Part shown: positions 13,701 to 28,850 of the stretch, in pieces
How the letters are laid out: every line of letters begins with the position of its first letter
Position numbering within the stretch: position 1 is the stretch's first letter
Assembly (NCBI GenBank): GCA_029783825.1
Contig: JAREIK010004352.1
Location: 1 to 64,000 of the forward strand
DNA: 64,000 nt
Reading direction: 5' to 3'
Origin: Sapria himalayana
Taxonomy: Eukaryota > Streptophyta > Magnoliopsida > Malpighiales > Rafflesiaceae
The notes under the pieces: generated by a model
Database searches by the model: none
Told to the model about the DNA's origin: nothing
The model's input: the letters and a program-made list of their open reading frames with translations, nothing else
Program-made: the position numbers and the translations under genes

Positions 13701-16700
13701 CATTATAATTTTAAGTATTCATTATAATTTTAAATATTCATTTTAATTATTTAGCAGTTTATTTTTATAGAAATATTAATTACAAAATAAATTATTAGTG
13801 CGACATATATAGTTTAAATACTTTATTTTTCATTAAAAAAATGATAATAAAAAGGCAAATTTTAAAAAATAAATAATTATTATTTAATAATATATCTTAT
13901 TTTGATTTTGAATCATTTTAGATTTTACAATTATATTTTAATTTATATCATTCTAATAAATACGAGTTTATTAATTTATTTATTGATCTTATTATAATAT
14001 CTATTAATAAAATTATTTATATTGAATTTATATGATATATAACAATTATGATTATCATAACTTCATATAATATTCACTTTTCAATAAAAATTTTAAATTA
14101 TTATATTTTCAAAGGTTATAACATTCAAAAATGAGAAAAAATAACAAAAAATAAATTTTTTGTTATTTTATTTTTATATAAAACCTATAAACCACTAAAT
14201 GACTAAATTCTATAATGACTAAACTCTTATACCCCGAAGCCCATAAATACTTAAAACATTAAATTATATAGTCCAAATAATAAATCATAAATCTAATTTT
14301 TATTAGTATTCATTATAATTTTAAATATTCATTTTAATTATTTATCAGTTTATTTTTATAGAAATATTAATTACAAAATAAATTATTAGTGATACATATA
14401 TAGTTTACATAATTTATTTTTGATTAATAAAATGCTAATAAAAAAAGGCAAATTTTTAAAAATAAATAAATATATTATTTAGTAATATATCTTATTTTGA
14501 TTTTTAATCATTTTAGATTTATAATTATATTTTAATTTATATCATTCTTATAAATATTAGTTTAATAATTTTTTTATTGATCATTATATTATTCTATCAA
14601 TAAAATTATTTATATTTAGTTTACATTTTATATAATTATTAAGATTATTATAACTAAATATTATATTCACATTTAAAAAAATTTAAAATTATTTTTTTTC
14701 CAAAGGTTACAACTTTCGAAAATTAAAAAATTGAAAAATTAAAATTTTTTGTTTTTTAATTCTTTATATAATAACTATAAATCACTAAAGGACTATACAC
14801 TTAAATCACTAAACTCCTAAACCCAAAAACACCTAAATACTTAAACCATTAAATGGTATATCCTGAATAATAAATAATAAATTTCAATTTTATTTGTATT
14901 CATTATAAATTTTAAATATTCATTTTAATTATTTATTAGTTTATTATTATAGAATTATAAATTACAAAATTAATTATGAGTAAGACATATAATTTAAATA
15001 ATTTATTTTTAATAACAAAAATATAAACTTATAAAAAAGCAAAACATTAATAAAATTATTATTTAGTAATATGTTTTACTTTGATTTGAATAATTTAGAT
15101 TTTGCAAATACTTTTTAAATAATATCTATTTTATTAATAATTGTTTATTAATTTATTTTTTGATCATTAATATAATATCTAGCAATGTAATTATTTATAT
15201 TGAATTTAAATTACTTATATTTATGATGATTATTATAAATAAATATTATATTTACATTTGAAAAAAATTTAAAATTATTATATTTTCAAAAAATAACCTT
15301 CAAAAATTAGAAAAAATAAAAAAAATAAATTTTATGTTAGATCATTGTTTGAGTAAAACTTATAAACCACTAAATCAAAAACACTTAAATCTCTAAACTC
15401 CTCAACATAAAAACTCCTAAATACTTAAACCTTTAAACTTGTAAACCGTAATTATAATTTAAATAATTTATTAAAATAATAATTACAAAATAAATTATGA
15501 GTGATACAAATTTATTTTAAATAATTTATTTTTCATAAAAAAAAATATAAGATTATTAAAAGAAGCAAAAACTAAAAAAAATTATTATTTATTAATAAAC
15601 TTTACTTTGATTTTGAATAATTTTAGTTTTTGCAATTATATTTTAATTTATATCTATCATATTAATAATAGCATATTAATTTATTTTTTGATAATTGATT
15701 TAATATCTATCCATAAAATTCTTTATATTTTATTTAGATTATATATAAATATATTGATTATTATTATAAATATTATATTCACATTTTTAAAAAATTTTAA
15801 AATTATTATATATTCAAAGGTTATAACCTTTGAAAATGTGAGAAAATATCAAAATAATATATTTGTTATTTCATTGTTTAAATAAATCCTATAAACCACT
15901 AAATGCCTAAACACTTAAATCAATAACTCCTAAATCTCTAAAACCCAAAAAAGATAATCCTTTTAAACTAGTATGCCCTAAATAATAAATAATAAATCTC
16001 AAATTAATTTTTTGATTATAATTTAAAATATGCATTTTAATTATTTATTCGTTTTTTTATATAAATATTAATTATAAAATAAATTATGACTTTGAAAAAT
16101 ATAATTTATATAAATTATTTTTCATCGAAAAATATATATAAACTTATAAAAATAATAAAAAATTTAAAAACTAAAATTTAATATATAGTAATTTATATTG
16201 CTCTCCTACTGAATCATTTTAGATTTTGTAATTATATTTTAATTGATATCTATCTTATTAACAATTATTTATTAATTTAATTTTTGATTATTATTAGAAT
16301 ATTTATCTATAAAATTGTTTAAATTGAATTTTTATGATATATAAATATAATGATTATTATAACAAAATATTGAATTCACTTTTAAAAAAAATTAAAAATT
16401 ATTATATTTTCAATGATTATAACCTTTGGAAATATGAAAAAATAATCAAAATAATTTTTTTATTATTTTATTTCTTAAATAAAACCTATAAATCACTAAA
16501 TGCATACACAGTTATATCAGTAAACTCCTAAACCCCGTAATGCCTAAATACATAAACCATTAAACTGCTATATACTACTTAATAATTAATAAATTTAATT
16601 TTTATTTCAATTTATTATTATTTTAAATATTCATTTTAATTATTTATTAGTTTTTTTATAGAAATTTTTATTACAAAATAAATTATGAGTGCGACACATA

Positions 16701-19700
16701 TAATTTAAATAATTTATTTTTAATCAAAAAATATATATACACTTTTAAAAGAAGTATAAAAGAAGTAATATTAAAAATTATTATCAACTAATATATTTTA
16801 CTTTAATTTTGAATCAATTTGGGTATTGTAAATATTTTTTATTTAATATCTATCTTATTATAAATAGTTTATTAATTTAATTTTTGATCATTATTATAAT
16901 ATCTATCAATAATATTGTTTATATTTATTTTATATGATATAGAATTATTATAATTATTATAACTAAATATTGTATTCATATTTATAAAAATTTTAAATAT
17001 TATTAAATTTTCAAAGGTTATAACATTTGAAAATCACAAAAAATTACAATTTTTTTTTGTTATTTTATTGTTCAAATAAAACCTTTAAATAACTAAATTC
17101 CTAAAAACATAAATCGCTAAACTCCTAAATGACAAAACATTAAAATACTTAAACCATTGAACTGGTATACATTAATAATAAATAATAAATCTCATTTTAA
17201 TTACAAAATAAATTATTAGTAAGACAGATATAATTTAAATTAAACTAGTATACCCTAAATAATAAATAATAAATATCATTTTTTTTCATTATAATTTTTA
17301 TTATACATTTTAATTATTAATTTTTTTATTTTTATATAAATATTAATTAAAAAATAAATTATGAGTTAGACAAATATAATTTATGTAAATTATTTTTAAT
17401 CAAAAAAATATAGATAAACTTTTTAAAATAAAAAATATTTAAAAACAAAAAATTATTATATAGTAATATATTTTGCTTTCCTTATGAATCATTTTATGTT
17501 TTGTAATTATATTTTAATTGATATCTATCTTATTAATAATAGATTATTAATTTATTTTTGATCATTATTAGAATATTTATCACTAAAATTATTTATGTTG
17601 AAATATGATATATAAATATATTGATTATTATAACTAAATATTGAATTCACTTTTGAAAAAAATTTAAAAATTATTAAAATTTCAAAGGCTATAACCTTTG
17701 AAAATATCAAAAAATAATAAAAATAAATGTTTTGTTATTTTTTTTTTAAATAAAACATATAAATAACTAAATGCATACACAATTAAATCGATATACACCT
17801 AAACCCCGTAATACCTAAATACATAAACCATTAACCGGCTATATAATACATAATAATTAAAAAATCTAATTTTAATTTCTATTTATTATAGTTTATATAT
17901 TCATTTTAATTATTTATTTGTTAATTTTTATAGAAATATTTTTTATAAAATAAATTATGAGTGCGACAAATATAATTTATATAATTTATTTTTAATCAAA
18001 AAAAAATATATATGCTTTTAAAAGAAGTAAAAATTTAAAAATTAATAATTATTATACAGTAATATACTTTACTATGATTTTGAATCAATTTGGGTTTTGT
18101 AAATATTTTTTAATTAATATCTATCTTATTATTAATAGTTTATTAATTTAATTTTTGATCATTATTATAATATCTATCAATAAAATTATTTATATTGAAT
18201 TTATATCATTTATAATTATTAATATTATTATAACTAAATATTATATTCACATTTCAAATAATTTTAAATATTATTATATTTTCAAAGGTTATAACCTATG
18301 AAAATGAGAAAAAATTACAAATTTTTTTTTTGTTATTTTATTGGTTAAATAAAACCAATAAACCACTAAATGCCAAAAAACCTAAATCGCTAAACTCTTA
18401 AAATACAAAACCTCTAAATAATTAAACCATTAAACTAGTATACATTAATAATAAATCATATATATCATTTTAATTTTTATTCTGTATAATTTTAAATTTT
18501 TATTTTAATTATTTTTCAATTTATATTAATAGAAATATTAATTACAAAATAAATTATTAGTAAGGCAGATTTAATTTAAATTAGATCGGTATACCCGGAA
18601 TAATAAATAATAAATCTCATTACTTTTAATATAATTTTAAATATTCATTTTAATTATTTATTTGTTTATTTTTATATAAATATTAATTACAAAATAATTT
18701 GAGTTACACAAATATAATTTATGTAAATTATTTTTCATCAAAAAATTATAAATAAACTATTTAAAAGAAAAAAAAATTTCAAAACAAAAATTTATTATAT
18801 AGTAATATATTTTGCGTTCCTTATGAATCATTTTAGGTTTTGTAATTATATTTTAATTGATATATATCTTATTAATAATAGATAATTAATTTATTTTTTT
18901 GATAATTGATATCATATCTATCAATAAAATTTTTATATTTAGTTTATATTATATATAATTATAATGATTCTTATTACTAAATATTGTATTCACATTTTTA
19001 TAAAATTTTTACATATAATATTTTCAATGGTTGTAACCTTTGAAAATGTGCAAAATATCAAAAAATTTTTTTGTTATTTCATTATTTAAATAAATCCTAT
19101 AAACTACTAAATGCCTAAACACTTAAGTCAATAACTCCGAAATCTCGAAAACCCTAAATAGATAATCCTTTTAAACTGGTAAACCTTAAATAATAAATAA
19201 TAAATCTCAATACTATTTTTTCCATTATAATATAAAATATTCATTTTAATTATTTATTCGTTTATTTTATTAAATATTAATTACAGTATAAATTATGAGT
19301 TAGACAAATATAATCTACATAAATTATTTTTCATCAAAAAATATAGATAAACTTATAAAAAGAAAAAAAATTTCAAAACAAAGATTTATTATATAGTAAA
19401 ATATTTTGCTTTCCTTATGAATCATTTTAGGTTTTGTAATTATATTTTAATTCATATCTATCTTATTAATGATAGATTATTAATTAATTTTTTGATATTT
19501 ATTAGAATATTTATCGATAAAAATATTTATATTAAATTTATATGAAATATAATATAATGATTATTATAACTAAATATTGAATTTACTTTTGAAAAAAATT
19601 TAAAATTATTATATTTTCAAAGGTTATAACATTTGAAAATATCAAAGGAATGATAAAAATAATTTTTTTGTTTATTTATTTTTTAAATAAAACCTCTAAC

Positions 19701-22700
19701 TACTAAATGCATACATAATTAAATCAATAAACTCCTAAACCTCGAAATACCTAAATACATAAACCATTAAACTGCTATTTACTACTTAATAATTAATAAA
19801 TCTAAATTTATTTCTATTTATTATAATTTTAAATATTTATTTTAATTATTTATTAGTTTATTTTTAGAAATATTTATTACAAACTAAATTATGAGTGCGA
19901 GAAATATAATTTAAATAATTTATTTTTAATCAATAAAAGTATTTACGCTTATAAAATAAGTAAAAATTTAAAAATTTAAAATTATAATCAAATAATATAT
20001 TTTACTTTAATTTTGAATCAATTTGAGTTTTGTAAATATTTTTTAATTATTATCTATCTTATTATTAAAAGTTTATTTATTTAATTTTGATCATTATTAT
20101 AATATATATCAATAAAATTGTTTGTATTGAATTTATATGATATATAATTATTAGTATTATTATACTAAGTATTGTATTCACATTTCAAAAATTTTTAAAT
20201 ATTATTATATTTTCAAAGGTTATAACCCATGAAAATGAAAAAAATTATAGAAATTTTTTTTTGATATTTTATTTTTTTAAATAAAACATATTAACCACTA
20301 AAAGCCTAAAAACATAAATTGCTAAACTCCTAAATATCAAAACCTATAAATACTTAAACAATTAAACTGGTATACATTAATAAAAAATCATAAATTTTAT
20401 TTTAATTTTTATTCAGTTTAATTTTAAATTTTTATTTTAATTATTTATCAGTTTATTTTTATAGAAATATTATTTACAAAATAAATTATTAGTTAGAAAG
20501 ATCTAATTTAAATTAAACCGGTATACCCTAAATGATAAATAATAAAACTCATTTTTTTTCATTATATTTTAAATATTCATTTTAATTATTTATTAGTATA
20601 TTTTTATATAAATATTAATTACAAAATAAATTATAAGTTAAACAAATATTATTTATATAAATTATTTTGCATCAAAAAAAATAGATAAAGTTAAAAAAAC
20701 AAATTTAAAAACAAAAAATTATTATTTAGTAATATATTTTGCTTAGATTTTGAATCAAATTTATTGTAATTATATTTTAAATGATATATATCTTATTAAT
20801 AAAAGATTATTAATTTATTTTTTGATCATTATTAGAATATTTATCAATAAAAATGTTTATATTGAATTTATATGATATATAAATTTAATAATTATATTAA
20901 CTAAATATTGTATACACTTATGAAAAAAGTTTTAAAATTTTTATATTTTCAAAGATTATAACCTTTGAACATGTGAAAAAATAAAAAATATATATCTTTT
21001 TTGTTATTTCATTGTTTAAATAAAACCTATACACCACTAAATGCCTAAACACGTAAATCACAAAAATACAAAATCCCGATACCCCTATATACATAATCCT
21101 TTAAAATGGTATATACTAAATAATAATTAATAATATCATTTTTATTTGTTTTCATTATAATTTTAAAAAATCATTTAGATTTTTAGTTTTTTATTTGTAT
21201 ATGTGTATTAATTATAAAATAAATTAGGAGTTAAAAATATAATTTATAAACATTATTTTTCATCAAAAAAATAGATAAGCTTATAAAAAGAATAAAAATT
21301 TAAAAACAAATAATAATTATTTAGTAATATATTTTGTTTTGCTTTTGAATCATTTTAGGTTTTGATTTTATATTTTAAGTAATATCAATCTTATTCATAA
21401 TAGATTTTTAATTTATTTTTTGATAATTATTAGAATATCTAATGATAAAATTGTTTATATTGAATTTATATAATATATAATTATTATGATTATTATAAAT
21501 AAATATTGTATTCACTTTTGAAAAAAATTTAAAATTATTATATTTTCAAAACTTATAACCTTAAAAAATGAGAAAAAATAATAAAGAAAATTTTTTGTTA
21601 TTTCATTTTTTAAATAAAACCTATAGATCATTAAATGATTACTTACTTAAATCAGTAAGTTGATAAACCCCAAAACCCCTAAATACATAAACCTTTTAAT
21701 ATCTATATTCTACTTATTAAATAATAATCTCATTTATATTTCTATTTATTATAATTTTAAATATTCATTTTAATTAACAATAGTTTAATTTTTTAGAAAA
21801 ATTAATTCGAAATAAATTTCGAATGAGACAAATAATATTTAAATAATTTATATTTAATCAAAAAAAATATAAGCTTAAAAAAGAAGGAAAATGTATATTC
21901 ATTTTAAATTAATTAAATATTATTATTTAGCAATATTTTGATTTGATTTTGAATCATTTTGTGTTATGTAAATATATTTTATTAATATATAGATTTTTAA
22001 TAATAGTTTGTTAATTTAATTTTTGATCATTATTATAATATCTATCATTAAAATTGTTTATATTTAATTTATATGATAAATTATTAGTAAGATTAATATA
22101 ATTATACATGGTATTCACATTTCAAAATATTTTAAAAATTATTTTCTTTTCAAAGATTATAACCTTTGAAAATGGGAAAAAATCATAAAAAAAATTTTAT
22201 TGTTATCTATTAAATAAAACCTATAAACCACTAAATGTCCTAAAACAAAATTGCTAATTCTAAAGGACAAAACCCCTAAATAATTGACCATTAAACTGGT
22301 ATCTATATATAATAAATAATAAATCTCATTTTATTAGTATCATTATAATTTTAAACATACATCTTAATTATTTATTAGTTTATTTTTTCGAAATATAAAT
22401 TAAAAAATAAACTATTAGTGAGATAAATATAATTTAAACAATTTATTTTTCATCAAAAAATATATAAGTATATAAATGGGTACAAAAATTTAAAAATTTA
22501 AAATTAATATTTAATAAAATATTTAACTTTGATTTTGAATCATTTTATGTTTTGCAAATATATTTTAAATAATATTTATCTTATTAATAAATGTTTATTA
22601 TTTTTTATGATCATTTTTATAATATATACCAATAAAATAATTTATATTGAATTTATATGATATTTAATTATTATGATTATTAACTTCATATTATATTCAC

Positions 22701-25700
22701 TTTTCGAAAAAAAGATTAAAAATTATTATATTTTCAAAGGTTATAACCTTCAAAAATGAGAAAAAATAAGAAAAATACTTTTTTATTTATTTTATTTTTT
22801 AAATAAAACCTATAAACCACTAAATGATTAAATACTAAAATGACTAAACCCCTAATCCCAGAAGCTCATAAATACTCAAAACATTAAATTAGTATAGTCT
22901 AAATAATAAATCAATTTTTTTTTATTTGTATTCATTTTAATTATTTATCAGTTTATTTTTATACAAATATTAATTACAAAATAAATTATTAGTGAGACAG
23001 ATATAATTTATATATATTTTTTTCATCAAAAAAAATATATATGCTTATAAAAAGATGTAAAATTTTAAAAATTAAAAATTATTTTTTATTAATATATACT
23101 ATTTTGATTTTGAATCATTTTAGATTTTACAATTATATTTTAATTTATATCATTCTGATTAATACTAGTTTATTAATTAATTTATTGATCATTATAATAA
23201 TATTTATTAATAAAATTATTTATATTTAGTTTACATTATATAAAATTATAAAGATTATTATAACTAAATATTATATTCACATTTAAAAAAAAATTATTAT
23301 ATTTTCATAGGTTATAACCTTCAAAAATTAAAAAAAATCAAAAAATTAAATTTTTTGTTTTTTTTCATTCTTTAAATAAAAACTATAAATCACTAAATGT
23401 TAAACAATTAAATCACTAAACTCCTAAACCACAAAACACCTAAATACATAAACCTTAAACTGGTATATCCTGAATAATAAATAATTAATATCAATTTTAT
23501 TTGTATTAATTATAATTTTAAATATTCATTTTAATTATTTATTAGTTTATTATTATAGAATTATATATTACAAAATAAATTATGAGTAAGACAAATATAA
23601 TTTAAATAATTTATTTTTAAAAACAAAAATATAAACTTATAAAAATAACAAAACATTAAAAAAAATTATTATTTAGTAATATATTTTAAATTGATTTTGA
23701 ATAAATTTAGATTTTGGAAATATGTTTTAAATAATATATATCTTATTAATAATAGTTTATTAAATTTGTTTTGATCATTATTATAATATCTAGCAATGTA
23801 ATTATTTATATTGAATTTAAATGATTTATAATTATTAAGATTATTATAACTTAATATTGTATTTACATTTGAAAAAAATTTAAAATTTATTATATTTTCA
23901 AATGTTAATAACTTTTGAAAATGTGAAAAAATATCAAAAATAATTTTTTTGTTATTTCAATGTTTAAATAAATCCTATAACCACTAAATTCCTAAAAACA
24001 TAAATCGCTAAACTTCTAAATGAAAAAAACCTCTAAATACTCAGACCATTAAACTGGTATACATTAATAATAATTCATAAATCTCATTTTAATTTTTATT
24101 TGGATAATTTTATATTTTATTTAATTATTTAATAGTTTATTTTTTTAGAAATATTAATTACAAAATAAATTATTAGTAAGACAGATATAATTTTAATTAA
24201 ACCGGTATACCCTAAATAATAAAGAATAAATATCATTTTAATTATAATTTTAAATATTCATTTTAATATTTTTTGTTTATTTTATATAAATATTAATTAC
24301 AAAATAAATTATGAGTTATACAATATAATTTATATAAATTAATTTTCAACAAAAAAATATAGATAAACTTTTAAAAAAGATATTTCAAAACAAAAATTAT
24401 TATATAGTAATATATTTTGCTTTGATTCTTAATCATTTTGGTTTTGTAATTATATTTAATTGATATCCATCTTATTAATAATAGATTATTATTTTATTTT
24501 TGATAATTATTAGAATATTTATCAATAAATTATTTATATTAATCTATATGAAAATAAATAGTAATGATTATTATAACTAAATATTGAATTCACTTTGAAA
24601 TAAAATTAAAAATATTATATTTTCAAAGGTATAACCATTAAAATATAAAAATTATAAAATAAATTTTTATTATTTTATTTTTTTAATAAAACCTATAAAC
24701 CACTAATTGCATACACAGTTAAATTAGTAAACTCCTAAACCTCATAATGCCTAAATACATAAACCATTAAACCGCTATATACTACTTAATAATTAATAAA
24801 TCTAATTTTTATTTCTATTTATTATAATTTTAAATATTCATTTTAATTATTTATTAGTTTATTTTTATAAAAATTTTTATTCCAAATTAAATTATGAGAG
24901 CGACATATATATTTTAATTAATTTATTTTTAATCAAAAAGGTTATATACTCTTATAAAAGAAGTAAAATTTAAATATTAAATATTATTATTCAGTAATAT
25001 ATTTTACTTTAATTTTGAATCAATTTGAATTTTCTATATATTTTTTAATTAATATCTATCTTATTATTAATTGTTTATTAATTTAATTCTTGATCATCAT
25101 TATTATAATATTCATTAAAATTGTTTATATTGAATTTATATGATATATAATTATTAATATTATTATAACTGAATTTTGTATTCACATATCAAAAAATCTT
25201 AAATTTAAATATATTTTCAGAGGTTATAACCTTTGAAAATGAGAAAATATTACAAATTCTTTTTTGTTAATTTATTGTTTAAATAAAACCTATAGAATAC
25301 TAAATTCCTAAAAACATAAATCTCTAAACTCCTAAATGTCAAAACCATTAAACTGGTATACATTAATAATAAATCATAAATATCATTTTAATTTTTATTC
25401 AGTATAATTTTAAATTTTCATTGTAATTATTTATCGATTTATTTTGATAGAAATATTAATTACAAAATAAATTAATATCCCTAAATAATAAATAATAAAT
25501 CTCATTTTTTTTCATTATAATTTTAAATATTCATTTTAATTATGTATTTGTTTATTTATATATAAATATTAATTACAAAAATAATTGAGCTAGACAAAAA
25601 TAATTTATATAAATTATTTTTCATTAAAAAATTATAGATAACCTTTTTAAAAGAAAAAAATTTTAAAAACAAAAATTATTTTATAGTAATATATTTTGTT

Positions 25701-26312
25701 TTCTTCTAAATCATTTTAGGTTTTGTAATTATATTTTAATTTATATCTATCTTATTAATAATAGATTATTAATTTATTTTTTGATCATTATTAGAATATT
25801 TATCAATAAATATATTTATATCGAATTTATATCATATATAAATTTAATAATTATTATAACTAAATATTGTATTCACTTTTGAAAAAAGTTTTAAAATTTT
25901 TATATTTTCAAAGATTATAACCTTTGAACATGTGAAAAAATAAAAAAAAATATTTTTTTTGTTATTTCATTGTTTAAATAAAACTAATAAATCACTAAAT
26001 GCCTAAACACTTAAACACTAAACTACAAAATCCCGATACCCCTATATAGATAATCCTTTAAAACTGGTATACCCTAAATAATATTAATAAATCTCATTTT
26101 TATTTGTTTTCATTATAATTTAAAAAAATCATTTCGATTGTTAAGGTTATTTATTTATATATATATATTAATTATAAAATAAATTATGACTTAAAAATAT
26201 TATATAAAAATTATTCTTCATCAAAAAATGGATAACTTTTAAAAAGAATAAAAATTAAAAACAAATAATTATTATTTAGTAAATTTATTTTGCTTTCTTT
26301 TGAATCATTTTA
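10646..26312 (-). repeat. AT-rich satellite array, minus orientation (about 26 monomers)
   Basis: The octamers read CCTAAA-like on the plus strand, so the array is inverted relative to the first one. Boxes lie near 11196, 11772, 12321, 12907, 13501, 14110, 14706, 15290, 15818, 16408, 17027, 17688, 18287, 19028, 19622, 20218, 20952, 21545, 22155, 22739, 23309, 23905, 24628, 25215 and 25912. Most steps are about 590-610 bp. Several are 720-745 bp and contain the extra piece of about 150 bp. Variants recur in order: a monomer with TTATGTAAAT occurs at about 11580 and again at about 21965. Monomers with TTTATTTGTTTTCATTAT occur near 21140 and 26100, about 4.9 kb apart, which points to a higher-order unit of about eight monomers. 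No gene is seen. Confidence 0.93.
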
Positions 26313-26496
26313 GCTATTTCACACATAGGGGTACCACTTTGGTTTAGTCTGTTAGCGTACATGAGTCAAATTACCTTTGATAGCCCAGTGATTCAACATC
26401 AAATATGATTGAGACATAGTAGAGATAAAGTAAAAGCTCCTATTATTTTGGTTAGAGCTTTAGCAATCATTCTAGAGTTGATAGAGGAACAAAATA
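26312..26496 (+). repeat. Duplicated unique marker, copy A
   Basis: A 185-bp non-satellite sequence (from CTATTTCACACATAGGGG to GAGGAACAAAAT) closely matches 52863-53048 in the same direction. It begins inside a minus-oriented satellite monomer. About 75 bp of satellite follow it, and then the copia remnant. I do not recognise its origin, and no reading frame is conserved between the copies. Confidence 0.9.
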
Positions 26497-26575
26497 AATT
26501 ATTTTAATTATTCAGTATAATTTTAATTATTTATCAGTTTATTTTATAGAAATATTAATTACAAAATAATTCATA

Positions 26576-27960
26576 TTAAGTTGGTAATTGAGAGATTTGA
26601 TTACTCAGGATGTAATATCTATACTAGGAAAGAGAGACATACTTAACCTTCTAAAACTAGAGTTGAGCCTAACGAGTATCCAAGCAATCCTACAACCTAT
26701 CCCTCTGATCTTGATATTTCATCATTGTCTAGAAGGGACAAATGAGTTGTCTTAAACACTCAGTTTCATAGGTTTTATCTATGTTTATTCTTTTGTTTCT
26801 TATATTACTTCTCTTGATGGTACTAGAATACTAAAGTCTCATCCTAAGATATTATCTTATCTAGGATGGGCGAGGCCATGATGGAAGAAATACATGTCCC
26901 TCACTCTAATGGGTCATGGTGACTAGTTACATAGCTTTTGAAAGGTCTATTATTGATTGCAAATGGATGTTCACAATAAAGATATTTCTAGTTGTGAAGG
27001 TTGATCATCTTAAAGAAAGACTTATAGCGAGAGATATACTTAGATATTTAGTAATGACTACTAGGATACTTACTCTCTAGTAGCCAAGTTGATATTGGTA
27101 TATATTTTTTATTTTCGTGCAACATCTCACAATTATAGGATACATCAACTAGATATGAAGAATATATTTCTTTCAGTGACCTTAAGGAGGTTAAATGGAG
27201 TCTCCAAAAAAAGTTTTTGAGTATTACAATCATATGCGGTTTTGTAGATTGTAGAAGGTATTATACATCTTAAAGCAATTATCATGAGTCTGATTTGTAA
27301 GATTTTCACAAGTTAACCACCTAAGTTGGGTTACACATGTGTCACTAATTTTTCTCTATTGTTCCAAAAAAGTCCTCATGATAAGTTAATTTTGCTAATT
27401 TCCTATGTTAATGATTTTCTGATTTTGGACATGACTGAATTGGGAACCATCCAACTCAATGAGTACATTCAATCATAATTTTAGAAAAATATCCTTGAGA
27501 TGCTTAGATACTTTATTGGTATATGCATGAAATATTCGAGCTCATTCTTGTCACAAAAGAGATATGTAATTAATATTCTTAAAGATATTTGTTAGTCAAG
27601 ATTGACCTAGCAAATATATTTTGTGTTGTACTCTAGAATATATTTTTATTGATATGAGTACCAATTTCACTTCTGATCCAATATCTTTACTTGACTCTAT
27701 TACTTATAGGAGAATCATTGGAAATATTAATTATATAACTATAATTAGACCAGATATAGTATATGCAATTATTCTAGTTATTCATTTCTAAGATTTTTCT
27801 TAGAAGGTTAACCTTGAGTCAGTTTTTTGCATACTAAAATATGTGAAGAAGTCTCTAGGTTTGAGATCTCTTTTAGGAATCATGGATAGTTATTGATAGC
27901 TGGATGTTGTGAACTTGTATAAACTAATGTGATAGGGACTACTATGGTTATTTTTAATTT
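26576..27960 (+). mobile_element. Degenerate Ty1/copia pol fragment (reverse transcriptase)
   Basis: Conceptual translation across several frames follows the Copia reverse transcriptase domain in the right order. Near 26880 is AMMEEIHVPHSNGSW, matching the family's EEM..L..NGTWELV region. Next comes IIDCKWMFTIK, matching the conserved (I/G)CKWVFK segment. HQLDMKN.FL follows near 27145, matching QLDVKTAFL. LISYVNDFLIL near 27400 matches the YVDD catalytic box, with the first Asp now Asn. SQKRYVINILKDI lies near 27555, and YRRIIGNINYITIIRPDI near 27705-27760. Stops and frameshifts are frequent. No LTR, primer-binding site or integrase was found, so this is an old internal fragment. Copia polymerases copy element RNA into DNA; this copy cannot. 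Confidence 0.85.
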
Positions 27961-28850
27961 GTTATTATTATAGTATATTATTTTATTTTATTTTATTTCA
28001 TATTTTATTCATTAAAGCACTTGACTATCTGTTGCTTCAATCACATTTGTCTATTATATAAGGATTTGGAATGAATGTTATTTGTCATTGAGTATTATTA
28101 TTTTATTTTAATATATGTTTGTTAAGTTTAATACTCAAGTTGCACATGCAATTATGTGCAATGCAAGATGTTGGTGTGTATACATGCGGATACAATTTAA
28201 GTGTATCATTAAAAAATTTTAAAAATTTTAAAAATAAAAATCCTACATTTCAATCATATTCAATTATTTTGGCTTCGGTAATTTTATTAGTTATATAATT
28301 GAATATAAGATATTGATTACCAATATCAGGCATATTAAATCAAAATGATGTTTAATATCAAGATGATGTTTTTAGGCCTATTGACTTATATAAATTATAA
28401 AATTGTTGTAGTTTGCTGGATGTATTAATAGATTTTTTTAGGTTTATCTTTTAATCAAGCTAATTTGCTTGGAAAATAAGGATGGATGCTCTAACATTGG
28501 GGACACAAATTTGATCCTCATGGATGCTAGATACATTTCGACAGGGTGCTTACCAAATCAACTATCATGCAGTTAGGATGTGAATCTTACTATTTTGACC
28601 TTGGGCCCCAAGGCCCAAATATTAGTTAAAGAATATTATGAGTTGGGCTTAGGGAGAGAGAGTGGGGGACAAAAAAAATATTATATACGAGTTAAAGTGC
28701 AAAATAAAAAAGATAAATGTAGTGTATGTATACAATGCAAAATTAAATAGCATTACTTTTGTAGTTTCAATGTTTGCTAAATTAGACTAGTCAAATATTG
28801 ATTATAAATTATAATTTACATAATTTGTTTTCCTTTCAACATTTAGAATC
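27961..28850. other. Unassigned AT-rich intergenic sequence
   Basis: Not satellite and no coding frame of note. It follows the copia fragment and may hold LTR debris, but no terminal TG...CA pair was found. A GC-richer patch near 28600 contains TTGGGCCCCAAGGCCCAA, an imperfect palindrome that includes GGGCCC. That motif is known in plant promoters as a TCP-type site. No gene starts beside it. Confidence 0.6.

Noticed and set aside
15607..15885. Short membrane-like frames in satellites (also 8833-9015, 16334-16531, 23041-23229, 49908-50123)
   Set aside because: They recur at the same monomer position and are only Ile/Tyr/Asn-rich translations of AT-rich satellite.
10646..26312. Possible CRISPR-like array because of regularly spaced palindromes
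   Set aside because: The spacing is about 600 bp and the spacers are themselves homologous, so this is a plant satellite, not a CRISPR array.
28600..28625. GGGCCC-containing element as a promoter
   Set aside because: No gene or transcript start lies next to it. The motif alone is weak evidence.
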